64,000 nt of DNA from Cornus controversa (GCA_026545225.1 CM048845.1:88786533-88850532); one strand, 5' to 3'. Positions 11,050-23,665 are shown, counted from the stretch's first letter. The notes: a model not told the origin generated them from the letters alone. Program-made: numbers and translations.

Positions 11050-12540
11050 TGATAGCCGTTGAATGTTACGCAATCTAGCCTCTTAACTTATGTATTTTAT
11101 TCTCTTAGTGATAGATTATTTTGTTATTTTACTTTGTTTTAGTGTTTTCTGTATTTTCAGGGCCTTAATGATTATTTCAGTTAAAACCATGCTTTTGGGC
11201 TTTTAAAGAAGACATTCAAGATGGTTAGAGGAAGTCTACATCAAGGAGATTCATTCAACCATTTATTTAAAAAAAATCAGCCCAAGGAAGAAGTCCAAGA
11301 GAATTACAGCTGCTTAAGAAGGTTTCGGGCCTCAAGCCCAAATCTGTGCATAATACAGTCTTAATCCCATTTTGGAAAAAGGACCAGAAGTCTTATTTTC
11401 GAGTCTCAAATCGACATAATTTTTGTGTAAGGTTGAAGGAAATTTGATTCTGCACACTTTTGTATTTCACGAAAATTTCGTAAATCAAACTTCTAGTGGG
11501 TCAAAAGTTGGGCCGAAGTCAGCAGGAAAAACCCACCTGATTAGTGCTGCGGGAAAACCTAATTAATTCCTAATTGGATTAGGACTTTGGTGTATTCTCT
11601 TGTGGAATAAAGAGAAGACTTAGAGGCTGAGTTTGAAGGAGATTACAGAGATTGGAGAGTCTGAGAGGGCTGAGAAGAGAACAGAAATATATTTGCAGAG
11701 CCATTGGAGAACGAAGTCATACGCATAATTCATGAAGATGATGCCTTCTTCCTCAATAGTTGAAGCTTCTTCTTCTACCATGAGCGGCTAGTTCATCCAC
11801 TAGGGTTTTGATGTAGCCCTAACAAAGTATCAATGGTTTGACTGTTTTAATTATTGAGGACCTTTATATACATGCATAGATTATGTAATTTAGAGGATTT
11901 TTATTATAGAATTGAGCAATAAAAGTCTTGTAAATTCAATCTCAATGATTTCTTATCTTGTCTTAGATATTTAGTTGTTGTTATTGAACTCAATCTCTCT
12001 TATTTTCTGTGATTATGAGAGCGATTATTACACAATGGTAATTACTGAATATATTGTTAAGAGCTTTGATGGATTATGCCTAGAGAAGATGAACCATACT
12101 GCACCCTAGATTAGAGTAGTTAGGCAGATGGCCCATGCCAATCGAAGATAGTCCATGGCTTAGCCTTAATCATATGTTATCTTCTTGACGGATGAAGGTG
12201 AGCTTGTAGCCACCGACACCACTTATACATGATGTAATTCCCCATAGTTGATTTAATTGACCATTGATTGTGGAGTTAGTGGTGAAGTCAAATACCCTAG
12301 ATTTCTCTCATATTATCTTCACTTTCTATCTACTTTGATTTATTTTATTTTACTTTTTAATTAGTTTAAAAATCAGAATTTTTTTTTTTATAAATTTAAT
12401 TAGAATTAATTCAGTATTCCAACTCATCAGACCATAATCCCTGAGATACGATACCCCTATTCTGCAAGGAATTCGTTCTATTGCGAAGTGTGAAAATTTT
12501 TAATTGATATACTTTTTGAGTCACACTCACACACGAATCA
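11050..12540 (+). mobile_element. Second solo LTR of the element-1 family, in the leader of element 2
   Basis: The sequence begins TGATAGCCGTTGAATG and ends ACACACGAATCA (1491 bp). The flanks are tagac (11045-11049) and taggc (12541-12545), a 5-bp target-site duplication with one mismatch, which suggests an older insertion than the one at 7500. No internal sequence remains. It splits the untranslated leader between the primer site and gag of element 2. Confidence 0.88.
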
Positions 12541-13577
12541 TAGGCAGCTTCTACTCTCTTTCAGAGGAACTGGAGGATTACCAATTAAGCCCCACCAACA
12601 ATACAACCAGAAAAATGTCTAAGATAGATTGGAGAGGTCACAAACGGTCCCACTTAAAAACCAATCTCCTTAGAACTTTCCTAGACATTGTGAAGTTGGA
12701 AAGTGCTCATTGAAGTTACCAAAAGTTAACTCTGTCCAAGAGGGTCCTATAAGCTATGTGAATTTCTATGGCCAATGTCTACTTGATTTTAAATTTAAAC
12801 TAAATTTGGCTTAGGATAGACAAATGCAAGGAGATTTTTAACCTAGGTGGGCAAGGAATTGGTGATGAAATCCAATCCTTATCTTGTTGAGGGTTCGTGC
12901 CCTTACTAAAATTTTAATGCAAAAATTCTAAATTAAAATGAAGAAACAAAACATACCATAAAAACAAAAATAAAATAAAAAGTGAGTGAGTGTGTGGTCT
13001 TTCTTCTCTTTTTTTTTAACTAGAGAGGAAAAAAAATAAAAAAACTAAAATAAAATATAAAATAAACTTGAAGAAAGTGTGACCCTATGGTTATTTCTAA
13101 GTTATTCTATCCTAGAGTTCTCATGCACAAGTTAACAACCTAAAACCAAAAATCTATGTTTTCCTAATCTAAGAAAAGAAAAAAAATAAATAAACGGAAG
13201 GAAAAAAAATGTACTTACTTGGATTCCAAAGTAGTGCCTAAGAAAATGCGAAAAAGACAATTTTCAACAATACCACCTATAGAATTCAAGAAGTATCAGG
13301 TAAAACAATAAATATAAAATAAAACTAAAACTAAACTAAGAAAAATAATAATAATAAAATAAAATTAATAAAACTAAAACTAAAACTAAACTATAATAAT
13401 AAAGAAATTTTTTTTTTTTGTTTTTTTTAAACCTAGAACAATGGACTAATAAAAAAAAAATTAGAAAGATTTTTTTTTCTTTTTGATAATAATAAATAAA
13501 AAAAGAAAAAAAAAACTAAATTATAACTAGTAGAAGAATTAAATCAATCGAAATTTGATTAGTTTCTTGTTTGCGAT
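12541..13577 (-). other. Leader of element 2 between primer site and gag (rest at 10886-11049)
   Basis: The stretch is A-rich, with no coding region that I recognise, between the primer site of element 2 and the solo LTR. Homopolymer-like A and T tracts are frequent from 13000 to 13540. The position fits the 5' untranslated leader of the retrotransposon. Confidence 0.6.
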
Positions 13578-13595
13578 TCCCCGGCAACGGCGCCA
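13578..13595 (-). other. Primer binding site for tRNA-Asp, element 2
   Basis: The minus strand again reads TGGCGCCGTTGCCGGGGA, identical over 18 bases to the primer site of element 1. It lies six bases from the proposed LTR edge at 13602. This supports element 2 as a separate retrotransposon in the same orientation. Confidence 0.88.
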
Positions 13596-13601
13596 AAAAC
13601 T

Positions 13602-14458
13602 TGATGTTATTTTAAAATTGTTAAATAAGTCGCAAGTGTACGAATCTATTGAAGTATAGATCGGCAAGAACGAGCTCGAACCCAAGGGAATGCTTTGAGA
13701 AGAAAAACTAATACAAATTCAAATTAATTTAAAACTAATCTAGTTTAAACAAAAAGTTGATTAATTTGAAAGATTAAACTAACAAGCAAATAAAATAACA
13801 CAATTGAAATCAAATAGAGAAAATAACTAAGGTTTTGGATTCCACCACCATTAAATCCATGAAATTTCTAATATTCATTTATTAATTCCCAAATTTAGAG
13901 TAGCAATCAAGAAATCAATCTATTGCTCACTCAAGATTTAACAATAAAACACTATAAGAAAAATATATCAAAAAGGTAGATTTTCTTTTGCTTTGCTAGT
14001 GTAAAATTCTAAGCATCTTATGTATCCAATTTAATGAAAAACATAAGATCAAAGATTATCACTTTTAAGAAATACAAACCCAAGCTTAGATTAATTATAA
14101 TACTTTCTAACTACCACATATACATGATATAGATGGTGAGAGAATTATAAAATAATTAATCACAAGAAGCGAAAATCATAAGCAATTAAATCATACACAT
14201 GAGAATCAATTAATGAACAAAATCAAAATGTTACCTAGCAAGCATACAGTAGGGATGGCAATTTTGTCCGCCCTGCCGTGTTTCTGCCCCGTTCCGCCCC
14301 GTTTAGGACGGGTATGGGAGCCATTTTTTTTTCGTAAGGGCGGGTTTGGGAAAGAAAATCAAAATCCGCCGCGGGTACGGGGCGGATTCGGGACTCTATA
14401 ATAACCCGCCCCGTACCCGCCCCACCCCGCCTATATATTTTATTATTATAAATATATT

Positions 14459-14502
<44 letters not shown>

Positions 14503-16688
14503 AATTATAATTTTACTTTTGGTTGTATTAAGACTTATGCTTTCATTTTATCTTTTTGTTGTATTAACACTTCTTTAATTGTTGGATCAAACTTGTTACT
14601 AAGTTATTTAGTTGTAAAATATATTTTCTATAATAGACTATTTAATTGTGGAATCTTGTCATTTTACTTCTTGAACAAGGGTTATACTATTTTGAATTTA
14701 ATAGTATCAAACTTGGTACTACCCACTAGGCTCGTATTTTTTGAAAAAATTAATTTTTATTGATGTTTGATGTGGTTACAATTTTGTGGGGAGGGGCCCC
14801 ATCTCGCCCCGTCTCGTCCTGCCCCTTTTGAAATTTTAAACGGGGCAGGGACGGGGTGAGATTTCTCCCAACGGGGCCGGGATGGGTTTTGAAATTTTGT
14901 CCCGTTTCAAACCCACGGCGGATTTGGAAATAGTGTTGAAGGCAGGCAGCGGGGTGGGGACGGGTTTAGGCAAACCCATGCCGTACCCGCCCCATTGCCA
15001 TCCCTAAGCATACTTGAACTTTCAAATCAAATATATTAATTTAACACCAAATCATGCTCTAGTACATTCTAAGCATAATTTAAAACATTTAAATATTTAT
15101 AATTCCATGCAAAAGCCATGTTGCACCTTGGAACCCTAGCTCCAAATATTAAAGTATGGTCAAAATTCCATAATTTCTCCAAGGTGTTACTTATCATGCT
15201 CAACATATTTAATAGGCGTACACAAACACTTAGGCACTTTAAATAACCACCTAGCATGCATTCTCAACTAATGTGCACATAAATGACCAAAATACCCCTA
15301 ATGGTCCATAAGTTGTCAAATGAATTCAAATGAACCCTAATTCATCCATTAACATTCCTACATATTAATTAAGTAAAATATAGGATGCTTGAACACACAT
15401 TAGAAAACAAAGCATACATGTTACCATTTTTTTTCAAAATACTTTTCTTGAACAAAAGTTAAGCTTTTTGTTCCAAGACATCAATGGATGATCCAAGACT
15501 TCTATAAATTTACAATCATTAGCACAATTACTATAAAAGTAATTTAGAACTTCTAGTACTTACACAACACTAGAGTTATCATGCAATAAAGTGTACTTTA
15601 ATTTCAAATTAAGAGCACGAGTGATCCAACGGCATACATGTCTCAATGGTAAACCTCCCTAACAATGCTAATAGGCATAATCCAAGGTCTAAACACATTT
15701 ACCATGTTCAAAACACAAAAGCCCCAATTTTTCATGAAATAAAGTAAACTTTAATTTACACATTTTTGCAATTCATGTTAGAATCTCAACCTAATACTTC
15801 CTAAAGTCTTAAAACATTAGCAAATGGAGTTAAATTCATTTCTAGCTCAAATCCAAGATGGATTGAAGAAACCCCCAAATTGAATTTTGAAATTCAATTT
15901 GAAGCCCTAACTTTTCTTCAAAAGTTTTAATGGAGAAATCAATTGAAAGAAATGGAAGCCTTCAAGTCCCAAAGCTTCCAACACTACAAACCATACATAA
16001 CACTCATTCTTCAAACCTCAATAATTGAAAAAGAAGATGAAGAGAGAAAGTAGAAGAAAAAAATGGACAAAAGTGGTGGAAAGAAACACTTACATGCTAC
16101 TAGCACCAACACTAACCACCACCAATAGCCTTGGACCAAGCCTAACCTTCAAGCACCTTCAATAGAGGAATAAAGAGAGCAAAATGAGAGATGGGGAGGA
16201 AAAGGAAAGGGCTGGCAGAACTTATGGGGAGAGAGGAAGGCAATTTTGTATTTTCTAACTCAAAACCTATAGATATACATCTATATCTCCCACTCCTTTT
16301 AGAAGCTTCTAAACTCTCCCAAGTGAAAAGTCTCTTTACCCTCCATTTTACTTTAAAACTACCAGAATGTCATTCTTTTTCAAAGAATTTACGATGATGC
16401 CATCCATAATGTGAAATTATTAAAATACCCTTCACTTTAAAAAAAATACCGAAATCATCCCAAATCTTTTTGAAAAAGACTAACATATCCTCACGTCCCA
16501 CCATTCTATAGAACTATTCTTTAACTTTAAAAATGCCTGGGATCAAATCAATACTTGAAATTGAAAACCCGAACATCCAAACATATTCTAAACATAGAAA
16601 TGAAATAATAAAAATAAAATATTTTAATAAAAACAATAATAATAATAATAATTTAATTAAATAATAATAAAAAATTCCAGGATCTCAT
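13602..16688 (-). repeat. 5' LTR of element 2 (outer boundary uncertain)
   Basis: On the minus strand the LTR ends AACATCA just before the primer site. The outer end is a guess: minus-strand TGAGATCCTGGAATTTT at 16688 downwards would give a TG start. A TATA-like run on the minus strand near 16265-16285 would sit about 400 bases inside that end. Without the MITE at 14248-15005 the LTR would be about 2.3 kb. The other LTR of this element is not in the window, so the boundary cannot be checked by self-comparison. Confidence 0.5.
14248..15005. mobile_element. Non-autonomous hAT-like MITE in the LTR of element 2
   Basis: The ends are inverted repeats: agggatggcaat on the left (from 14251) and attgccatccct on the right (to 15005). 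Each is followed by a GC-rich stretch of cgccccg-type words. An 8-bp direct repeat aagcatac flanks the element (14240-14247 and 15006-15013), the size expected for hAT transposition; the left end then has three extra bases before the inverted repeat. The AT-rich centre contains a TA microsatellite (14467-14500) and no transposase. Confidence 0.8.
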
Positions 16689-16955
16689 ATAGGGTTAGGA
16701 TTTGGGAAAGAAAAAGTGGAAGCACTTCATTGGCATAACCACTGCCAACCACCACTATTGCCAGCCAACCTCAAACCAAGCACCTCTTCCATTTTTGCCA
16801 CTACCAGATCCACCACCTCTCCACCACCATAGCCACCGCCACTCCAATCATATCTCAGTTAATCACCACAAATAAACTAATATATGCATACACCGTGTAT
16901 ATATATATATATATATACAACAGGACCATCTCTAAGGTCAACGAAACCCTAAATC
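16689..16955. other. Sequence between element 2 and the 6PGDH-like relic, nothing recognised
   Basis: The stretch has a CCACCA-rich segment at about 16735-16850 and a short TA microsatellite at about 16898-16917. I recognise no gene or transposon end. Confidence 0.4.
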
Positions 16956-17172
16956 GGAGCCCACGACAAAGGTATCATCCTTGTCCATGACGACGAAACC
17001 TAGATCGAGCAAGAGAAGGCAAAGGAGGCTACGACCATCGCCGGGTTCATCATCTTTGTTAAGACCCACTCACCCGTCAACCAAACCATCGCTGCCATTT
17101 CCGAGCACATAGATGCCGGATACACCATCATCGACGGCGGCAGCGAGTGGTACAAAACACCGAGAGACAGCA
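16956..17172 (+). pseudogene. Relic resembling 6-phosphogluconate dehydrogenase
   Basis: A plus-strand translation contains GFIIFVKTHSPVNQTIAA followed by ISEHIDAGYTIIDGGSEWYK. This matches the N-terminal domain of plant 6-phosphogluconate dehydrogenase, where a VIILVKAGAPVDQTI-type stretch precedes the substrate-binding IIDGGNEWY motif. Upstream, KGIILVHDDET may match the preceding strand and loop, with a stop and a deletion between. The relic covers about 70 of roughly 490 residues and has no introns, start or downstream domains, so it cannot be functional. It is either a gene remnant or a fragment carried in by a transposon. The family call rests on recalled motifs. Confidence 0.6.
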
Positions 17173-17918
17173 CCACCGCATACGGTGTGGTGGTTTGATA
17201 ATTGTGCGTAAAAGCTTGATAGAGATGTCTGTAGTGGTTTGATGGTTGAGATTTGCAGATGGGGATTCGAAGAGATAATCGTGTGGTTGTTCAAATTTGA
17301 TTGCAAAAATGAAAAAAAAATACTCAAGAAATTGATGAAACCCAGAGAGAAAGCTAGGAGAGGGAGGCTCTGTAGATCGATAATTTTTTTGGGTTTGAAC
17401 GAGAAAGAAGAGTGGTTTAATTGCTAAGTTTGTTTTTTTATGGATGGGGTAATTTGGTCATTTCAATGGAGCATATATTTTGATTTTTTTAATATTAAAA
17501 TATTAAGGATATTAAGGTAAAATCATCACAAAATTTAACGTTTGTAAGACTAATTCCATTATAGGAGAAGTTAATGAAAAATTTTTAAAAAATTTCAATC
17601 GAGTGTAATTAGATCAAACTTTAAAGGAGCCGTGTAATTATTGAGATAATAGTTTTCAATGAAGTTTACAATTTTTTCCATTCCAAATAGACCGGTTCAT
17701 TGAATTTGGACATATGATAGGATAGAGCCATCCAACGACAACATTACAAAGATGAAAAGTCTGCAACGTCACGAGGCAGCTGCATGGAGGTACGTGCATC
17801 CTCTCCTCTATTTATATTTTTATACATATCATATGATATGATAGGATCAGAATAACCTGAGTTAGGAGAGAGAAAGATCAGAATTCTAGAGAGAGAGAGA
17901 AGATTCTCTTAAAATAAA
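17173..17918 (+). promoter_or_regulatory. Upstream region and likely promoter of the dioxygenase gene
   Basis: No gene is seen here. A TATA-like run ctatttatatttttatac lies at about 17808-17825, roughly 100 bases before the start codon, and is followed by a GA-rich leader (17866-17902). An ACGT-core motif (caacgtcacgagg) lies at about 17764-17776. These placements are by pattern only. Confidence 0.35.
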
Positions 17919-20900
17919 ATGCCAGAAAGTTTGTTCACAGAAATTACAATACCCCAGCAAAAGACCTACAAGAATACAGTTCTCTTCCCTACAGTTCTAT
18001 CTCCAAATCCCAACACAGTCACAGTCACAGTCCAATTCAATCCCTCTCTTGTTGTAGAAGCAATCAGAGCTCAGAAGCCATGGTTGGACTCTCTTCTTCA
18101 CAAAACGGGGGCTATTCTCCTCAGAGGCTTTCCCGTAACAACTGCTTCTCACTTTAACGACGTCGTCGAAGCTTTCGGCTTCGATGAACTGCCCTATGTG
18201 GGTGGCGCAGCCCCTCGGACCAACGTTGTTGGTCGGGTTTTCACTTCCAACGAGTCTCCTCCGGATCAGAAGATCCCTTTTCATCATGAAATGGCTCAGG
18301 TACTTTTTTGGCAAAATTAATCTACGTGCTATTTTATTTTTTATTTTATTTCCTCATTTTCCCAGATGTAAATACATTTGATAATTGTTCATTTATATAT
18401 AATTATTTGTCTTCCATATAGTATATACATACAGTAAAATGATAAATATTTTGATTATTAAGGATATTGGAGAAATGACTTAATGTTGCAATCAATTGTG
18501 TTTGTGTTTGGAATGGCGGATTTGACCAGATTTGATATTAAGATGGAATTTCTTTAACTTGGAATAAATGGAATTCAGAGTGGATTAGATTTAAATAGAA
18601 TTTAAAATTACCTATGAAAAATGCTCCGACTTCAAGTAAAATTGTAAAAGAGAACTTTGTAACTTACTCAATTCCACCCCTATCCCAGTATCCTAAATTC
18701 CATTTTGTGCCAATTACAGAAATAAGATTTGATTTCAAATACTATCATTTCTTTTACCCAAACGATTTGGTTCCAAATTACAGGGTTTGTCAAACAAGAA
18801 TTTTGGACTATAGAGCACTGTTGGATGTTGATACATGTATATACATATAACTGTAGAATCATTAATTGTGGAATTCTCAGGTTGTTCTCTTAATTATATG
18901 GTAATTAATGGGTCAATATTATTTTTTTGTCAATCTGGGGAAGCAGTTCATGTTTTTGAAGTTCTACTATCCAACCAAGGGTGCCCTGACTTTGATTGGG
19001 ACTTAATTACTGGGTATATGTAATGTAACAGGTTCCTGAGTTCCCAACCAAATTGTTTTTCTTTTGTGAAGTGGAACCACAAAGTGGAGGTGAAACTCCT
19101 ATAGTTCTTAGCCATATCATATATGAGAGGATGAAGGAGAGATACCCAGAATTCGTTGAACAATTGGAAGAGCATGGATTGATCTATACTCGGGTATTGG
19201 GGGAAGACGATGATCCTTCGTCCCCAATTGGCCGTGGATGGAAGTCTACATTCTTGACCAAGGACAAGAGCATCGCAGAGGAAAGGTTTGTTCCTTGATC
19301 CCTTGTTTAATTACATGTTTTTGCTCAATTAACATTGATGAGGGTAATGACAATGAAGGGGAAGATAAAAAAAAAAAGCATTATGGATTGTGATTGTAAA
19401 GAAAGATATGAGATTGTGTGAAGTTATAGTCGTAAATTTGACATTGTGTGGTTTATCAGAAGAATTCATAGTTATAACCTAGGAAGCACGGACACGCCTA
19501 AAAAGGCAAAGAATCCGTGTCGGACACGCCAAAAAATGTGTTACGCCAAAATTTTTTTTTCTTCTCTTTTTCCTCTTGTTTTCATGAATCTTTTCTCTTC
19601 CATGGATTCTTACTTTATTTTTCACAAATCCCTAATTCTTTTTCTAACAAAACCTTTTTTTTTTGTTTTTTTCTCTTTTTTTAGCTTCTTTCTTTCTTTT
19701 TTCCAGCAAAACACAAGTTCTAGAAAGGTTGTTTTAACAATTTAACTACTACCCATCTCATCTCTTCATCTTTGTTCTTTTTTGCTCTTCTTTCTTTTGT
19801 TGTACAACTGCTATCTTTTACATGTGACTTTCAGATGATGCTTTTGTATTTGGAGTAAGCTGGAATGATGTTTAAATAATAAGACTAGTTTTTATTCTAA
19901 TGTCTCGTTTTGATTTGATTTTATGACTTTGTGACATTATTCTCCTATAATTATTGTTGTTGTGGAGTAGATTCAATTGTGTACTTTTGACTTATGATTT
20001 GTGAATTTTTTCTTTGTTAGGTTGATGAAAAATAATATTACTCTTAATTATTTAAAGTAAGACATCAAACATTATATAAAAATAAATATTTATTATTTGT
20101 CATGTTCCCGCCGTGTTCGTGACCTAATTTTTTAGGATTTGTCGTGTGGCCGTATCCGTGTCATGTCGTATCAGTGTTCCGTATCCGTTTCCGTGCTTCT
20201 TAGGTTATAACTGAAAATATGAATTCTGATGTTTATTAGAAGAATTTATGAGATTAATCAAAATAATTGGGACTCGGTTGAGTTGATTTATATATTTGAA
20301 ATTGGTGTTGTTCCTAATTGAGTTTCTGAAAAATGACATAGACCAGCTTACTATCATCATCCAAGTAAATTTTCTCTTGCAAACTACGATGAAGATATAA
20401 TCTGCAAGTACACTGAGATGATGCAGTGAGTTTGGTGACAATTGGTAATGCACGCAAATGGTGGTAGCTAAATTATTTCTTAAGGAAAAATTTATGTCAA
20501 AATGATGTACATTTCTTAGCCTTATAAGTTCCTATGACTGCATATTGTGGAGTAAATCAATCAAATACTTGCTTAATGAGTAAATTAAATATTGGCTACA
20601 TTCCATATAGGCCTAATATAATTTGGGTAAATAAATATGAGTTAGCTTAAAAGCAGGACATGTATATATAGTATAGCTTACCAGAGAATTTGATCACAGG
20701 GCTGCCAAGCAAAACACAAAATTGGAATGGATGGAAGATGGATCAGTAAAGACAATAATGGGACCAATTCCAGCTATTAAAGTCGACAAGAGCAGACAAC
20801 GCAAGATATGGTTCAACAGCATGGTGGCTGCTTATACAGGCTGGAAAGATGCACGAAACGACCCTGTGAAGGCGGTCACCTTTGGGGACGGCCAACCTTT

Positions 20901-21063
20901 GCCGGCTGACATTGTCCACGACTGCCTGAAAATCCTAAATGAGGAATGCCTTGCCATTCCTTGGCAAAAAGGTGATATCCTACTTCTGGATAATCTGGCT
21001 GTGCTTCACTCCCGCCGATCATTCGACCCACCTCGCCGTGTACTAGCTTCACTTTGCAAGTAA
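17919..21063 (+). CDS. Fe(II)/2-oxoglutarate dioxygenase, TauD/clavaminate synthase-like (At3g21360 type)
   Basis: Three exons, 17919-18299, 19032-19285 and 20700-21063, join with GT-AG introns into a 332-residue protein, about the length of the Arabidopsis clavaminate synthase-like protein At3g21360, which it closely resembles throughout. Typical stretches are FGFDELPYVGGAAPRTNVVG, the iron-binding HxE in FHHEMAQ (His122, Glu124), GEDDDPSSPIGRGWKSTFLT, and the distal histidine near residue 315 in AVLHSRRSFDPPRRVLAS. The family oxidises small substrates using 2-oxoglutarate and O2; the plant substrate is not known. There is no evident signal peptide, so a soluble enzyme is likely. Intron 1 is 732 bp. 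Intron 2 is 1414 bp and carries a MITE. All catalytic residues seen are intact. Confidence 0.93.
19479..20203. mobile_element. hAT-like MITE in intron 2 of the dioxygenase gene
   Basis: The ends are ctaggaagcacggacacg on the left and, on the opposite strand, ctaagaagcacggaaacg on the right, an imperfect inverted repeat of about 18 bp. They are flanked by the 8-bp direct repeat gttataac (19471-19478 and 20204-20211). The 725-bp element is AT- and T-rich inside and has no transposase frame. It lies wholly within the intron, far from both splice sites. The duplication size suggests hAT. Confidence 0.8.
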
Positions 21064-22933
21064 AAGGCTCCACCTTCCTTCCCTACTTGTATGTCATACA
21101 CCAATGCTTATGTGTGTGTCTTTTTTAATTAATTTGACAGTTTAAGGTATGTATAACACTATACTGTTTAGTAATTTTTCTACGTGTTTATAAACTATTA
21201 TAAATAATTTTTGTAATAGATTTTTGGCTCAACTATACAAACATAATATTGTTAGGGGAATTACTCTCTGTGTTAAATTTTTTGCTTCTCCAAGTAAATA
21301 TAATATTATTGAAATAGCATATGTAGATAGTAACAAAGTGCAAAGACCAACTATGGTTTAGTAAACCTTGTGCAATATACTGATTTATTACTCTTGGAGC
21401 GTGAATCACTACTATTCTTTACTAACCATTGGTATTTGAATGAAACATTTTATCAATCGAATTCTTTTCTAACAATATTGAAGATGAAGCTCATCCTCTA
21501 GTGCTCTTTGATGTCGTCTTTCCATTGGAATTTGTATTGGGCAGTGTGCTTTATTTTGCAAATGAATCCTCTTCTACAAATGCAACTTGGTTGTGTTCAA
21601 CCCATGCATTGACAAGTTGGTAGTATTGATCTCCAAAAGAAACCACAGCTTATGTCTTGGTGTTCATTATTCGCTTTGGCTGCTCAAATATATTATATGT
21701 CATGAATATATCAGAGAGTATCTCTTCTACAAATTCGGTTTTCTGCATCATCAGCATCGAGGAAGAATGAAAAATGACCTATTGTAAAAATGTAATGTGA
21801 ATAGCTTTTTTAGCTTGGTAGAATGCATGAACTTGGTGATTTTAATGTTTATTGTTAAAAAGGTATCTAAAGTGATGAAAGTGTTATTTGCTTTTGGGAT
21901 GCTGCAGAGGCTGAAACAGACTTAACCTTCTAGTGTTCCATGTCCAAGGATTCTATTTAGGCATTTACCCATAAGATTGTAAATTGTTTAAGTGGATTTC
22001 AGATGATCCTTATCTAGATCTGCATTGCTGCATGTAGTGTCATCCACACAAGTTTTTGGTGATCACCATATTTGCATTCATTACCTAATTAGGAGTGTCA
22101 CCAGGCTAACCCTAACCAAGATTAGATATCATAACATTAACAATGGCTTATAATAGACCAGAGCCCCTTGAATGAGAGAGGATAACAGTAAAGCAAGTCT
22201 GAGGTTCACTTCAATGAAGACTGATCATTACTTTAGCATCAGTTTTAGTAATAGCATATCTCTGTCTTTCTATATATATATATATATATATATATCCTTG
22301 GATAGGAGAGTAAGAAGGTGACCAATAATTGTTAGAATGAGAGCATGGAACTTGTACATGATCACCACCTATGACTTGAAGTTGAAACTAAAAATATAAT
22401 ACTAATTTAAAAAATGACCACCTTAGCGTAATGGGGAAAAAAAATGATTCTGCAGTTTTTTTAATGTGAAAAAGTTATAAGTTTTGCCCAGAACTTGGAT
22501 CTTCTCTGATCAAAACCTTGTTTCTTGTTAGAATGCTGAAATTGTAGTTTTATATGGAAGTATGGGTTTTTCCCCATCTAACTCAATTCGATGGCACCTG
22601 TTTTCTAATCGTCGCTGCAAATGCCCTCACACCCAATCGATTGCTAGCATTTGGAACCTCCCAAATTCTTTCCTTGATTTTAGTGAGAGAAAATTGTATG
22701 TTCGTCTGCCCTAATTTTGTTGTTGATGTTTCCCGCCTTTCTTTATGATTGACCGTTATGGTTGTTTGTGCGGGTTGGGCTTTTGGGCCGGTGCTCTAAT
22801 TGTTTTGGGCTTTCCTTGGAGTTTATATCAAGCGAGGTGGGTAGTGTAGGAAAAGTTGTATCCAGTGTATCCTGAAATAAATTAGATTTTATTTTAGGTT
22901 TATAATAATAAATCAGCTTAATTTATAAGTTAA
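21064..22933. other. 3' flank of the dioxygenase gene, no gene recognised
   Basis: This region is AT-rich and contains the presumed 3' untranslated part of the dioxygenase gene and a TA microsatellite at about 22271-22296. Short open frames show no recognisable similarity. Nothing else is seen. Confidence 0.4.
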
Positions 22934-23169
22934 CTAGTTTAAATGCACCTGTGAGAGCCTCTAATTAAATCAAAAACATACCATTGACGGAATTTGTAAT
23001 CAAATATCTAACACATAATAATAATAGTGCCCACACTATTAATTTAGCATAATTCAACAATCAATTCCAAAACAATTTTGTAATCAAATTTGTCACTTTT
23101 AAAATAAATCTTCTATGAGTCACATCTTACTTACTATTGCAAAAAATCAAAGATAAATAATAAGACAGT

Positions 23170-23665
23170 AAAAATTACATTTCTAGCAATTCTTTAACCA
23201 TATGTTGATCTCCTTTTGAAAATTTGTAACGCTTTATCCTTTTTGTATCCCTCAATAATTCTTCAAATGATTGATTCTCAAATAAGACTTCTTTGACAGC
23301 TACGGGCACAAAATGATTCATAATCAATTTATTTTTACTATTATTTATTTTCACCATAAAAAAGAATGATTTTTCTTTGCAAATTGTCACTTTGCAATAG
23401 AATTCATCCATCTCATTATCCTACAAAAAGAAGAAATTTACTTTAAAAATATTGATAGATTTAAATGAGTTGTTTTTTATTTATAACTTTTGTGAGAGAG
23501 AAAAACTTTTACCTCAGATTTTAACTGTAATAATTCATTTACTGAACAATTTATTAATGATTGACAATTATCGAACATTGTTAGATATGCTACTTCTTTT
23601 ACATCTGTCACTTGAAATTGTATCATAAATCTGAATAAATGAGTACATAAATGATAGAGAATCAT
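23170..23665 (-). pseudogene. RPA70-like C-terminal OB-fold fragments in Helitron copy 1
   Basis: The minus-strand frames read FMIQFQVTDVKEVAYLTMFD followed by CQSLINCSVNELLQLK, and, after a probable intron or gap, MDEFYCKVTICKEKSFFFMV onwards. These match the C-terminal single-strand DNA-binding domain of replication protein A large subunit, with its VTD...A.LTMFD...L.NCS..EL pattern. Plant Helitrons often encode such RPA-like proteins. The zinc-ribbon part seen in copy 2 near 63250 is missing here. Confidence 0.65.

Larger units (their letters stand above)
7037..16688 (-). mobile_element. Old Ty3/gypsy element 2, host of the nested insertions
   Basis: On the minus strand this older element reads LTR (about 16688-13602), tRNA-Asp primer site (13595-13578), leader, gag (10885 downwards) and protease, cut off at 7037 by the LTR piece at 6340-7036. 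Gag and protease resemble those of element 1 but are clearly diverged, and the LTR is unrelated, so this is a different family of the same broad group. It carries several stop codons, two solo LTR insertions (7500-8910 and 11050-12540) and a MITE (14248-15005). The rest of pol is not in the window. The outer LTR end is uncertain. Confidence 0.75.

Noticed and set aside
17070-17327. Open minus-strand frame of 85 residues opposite the 6PGDH-like segment
   Set aside because: It is the antisense of the relic, with no recognisable similarity; the plus-strand match explains the sequence better.
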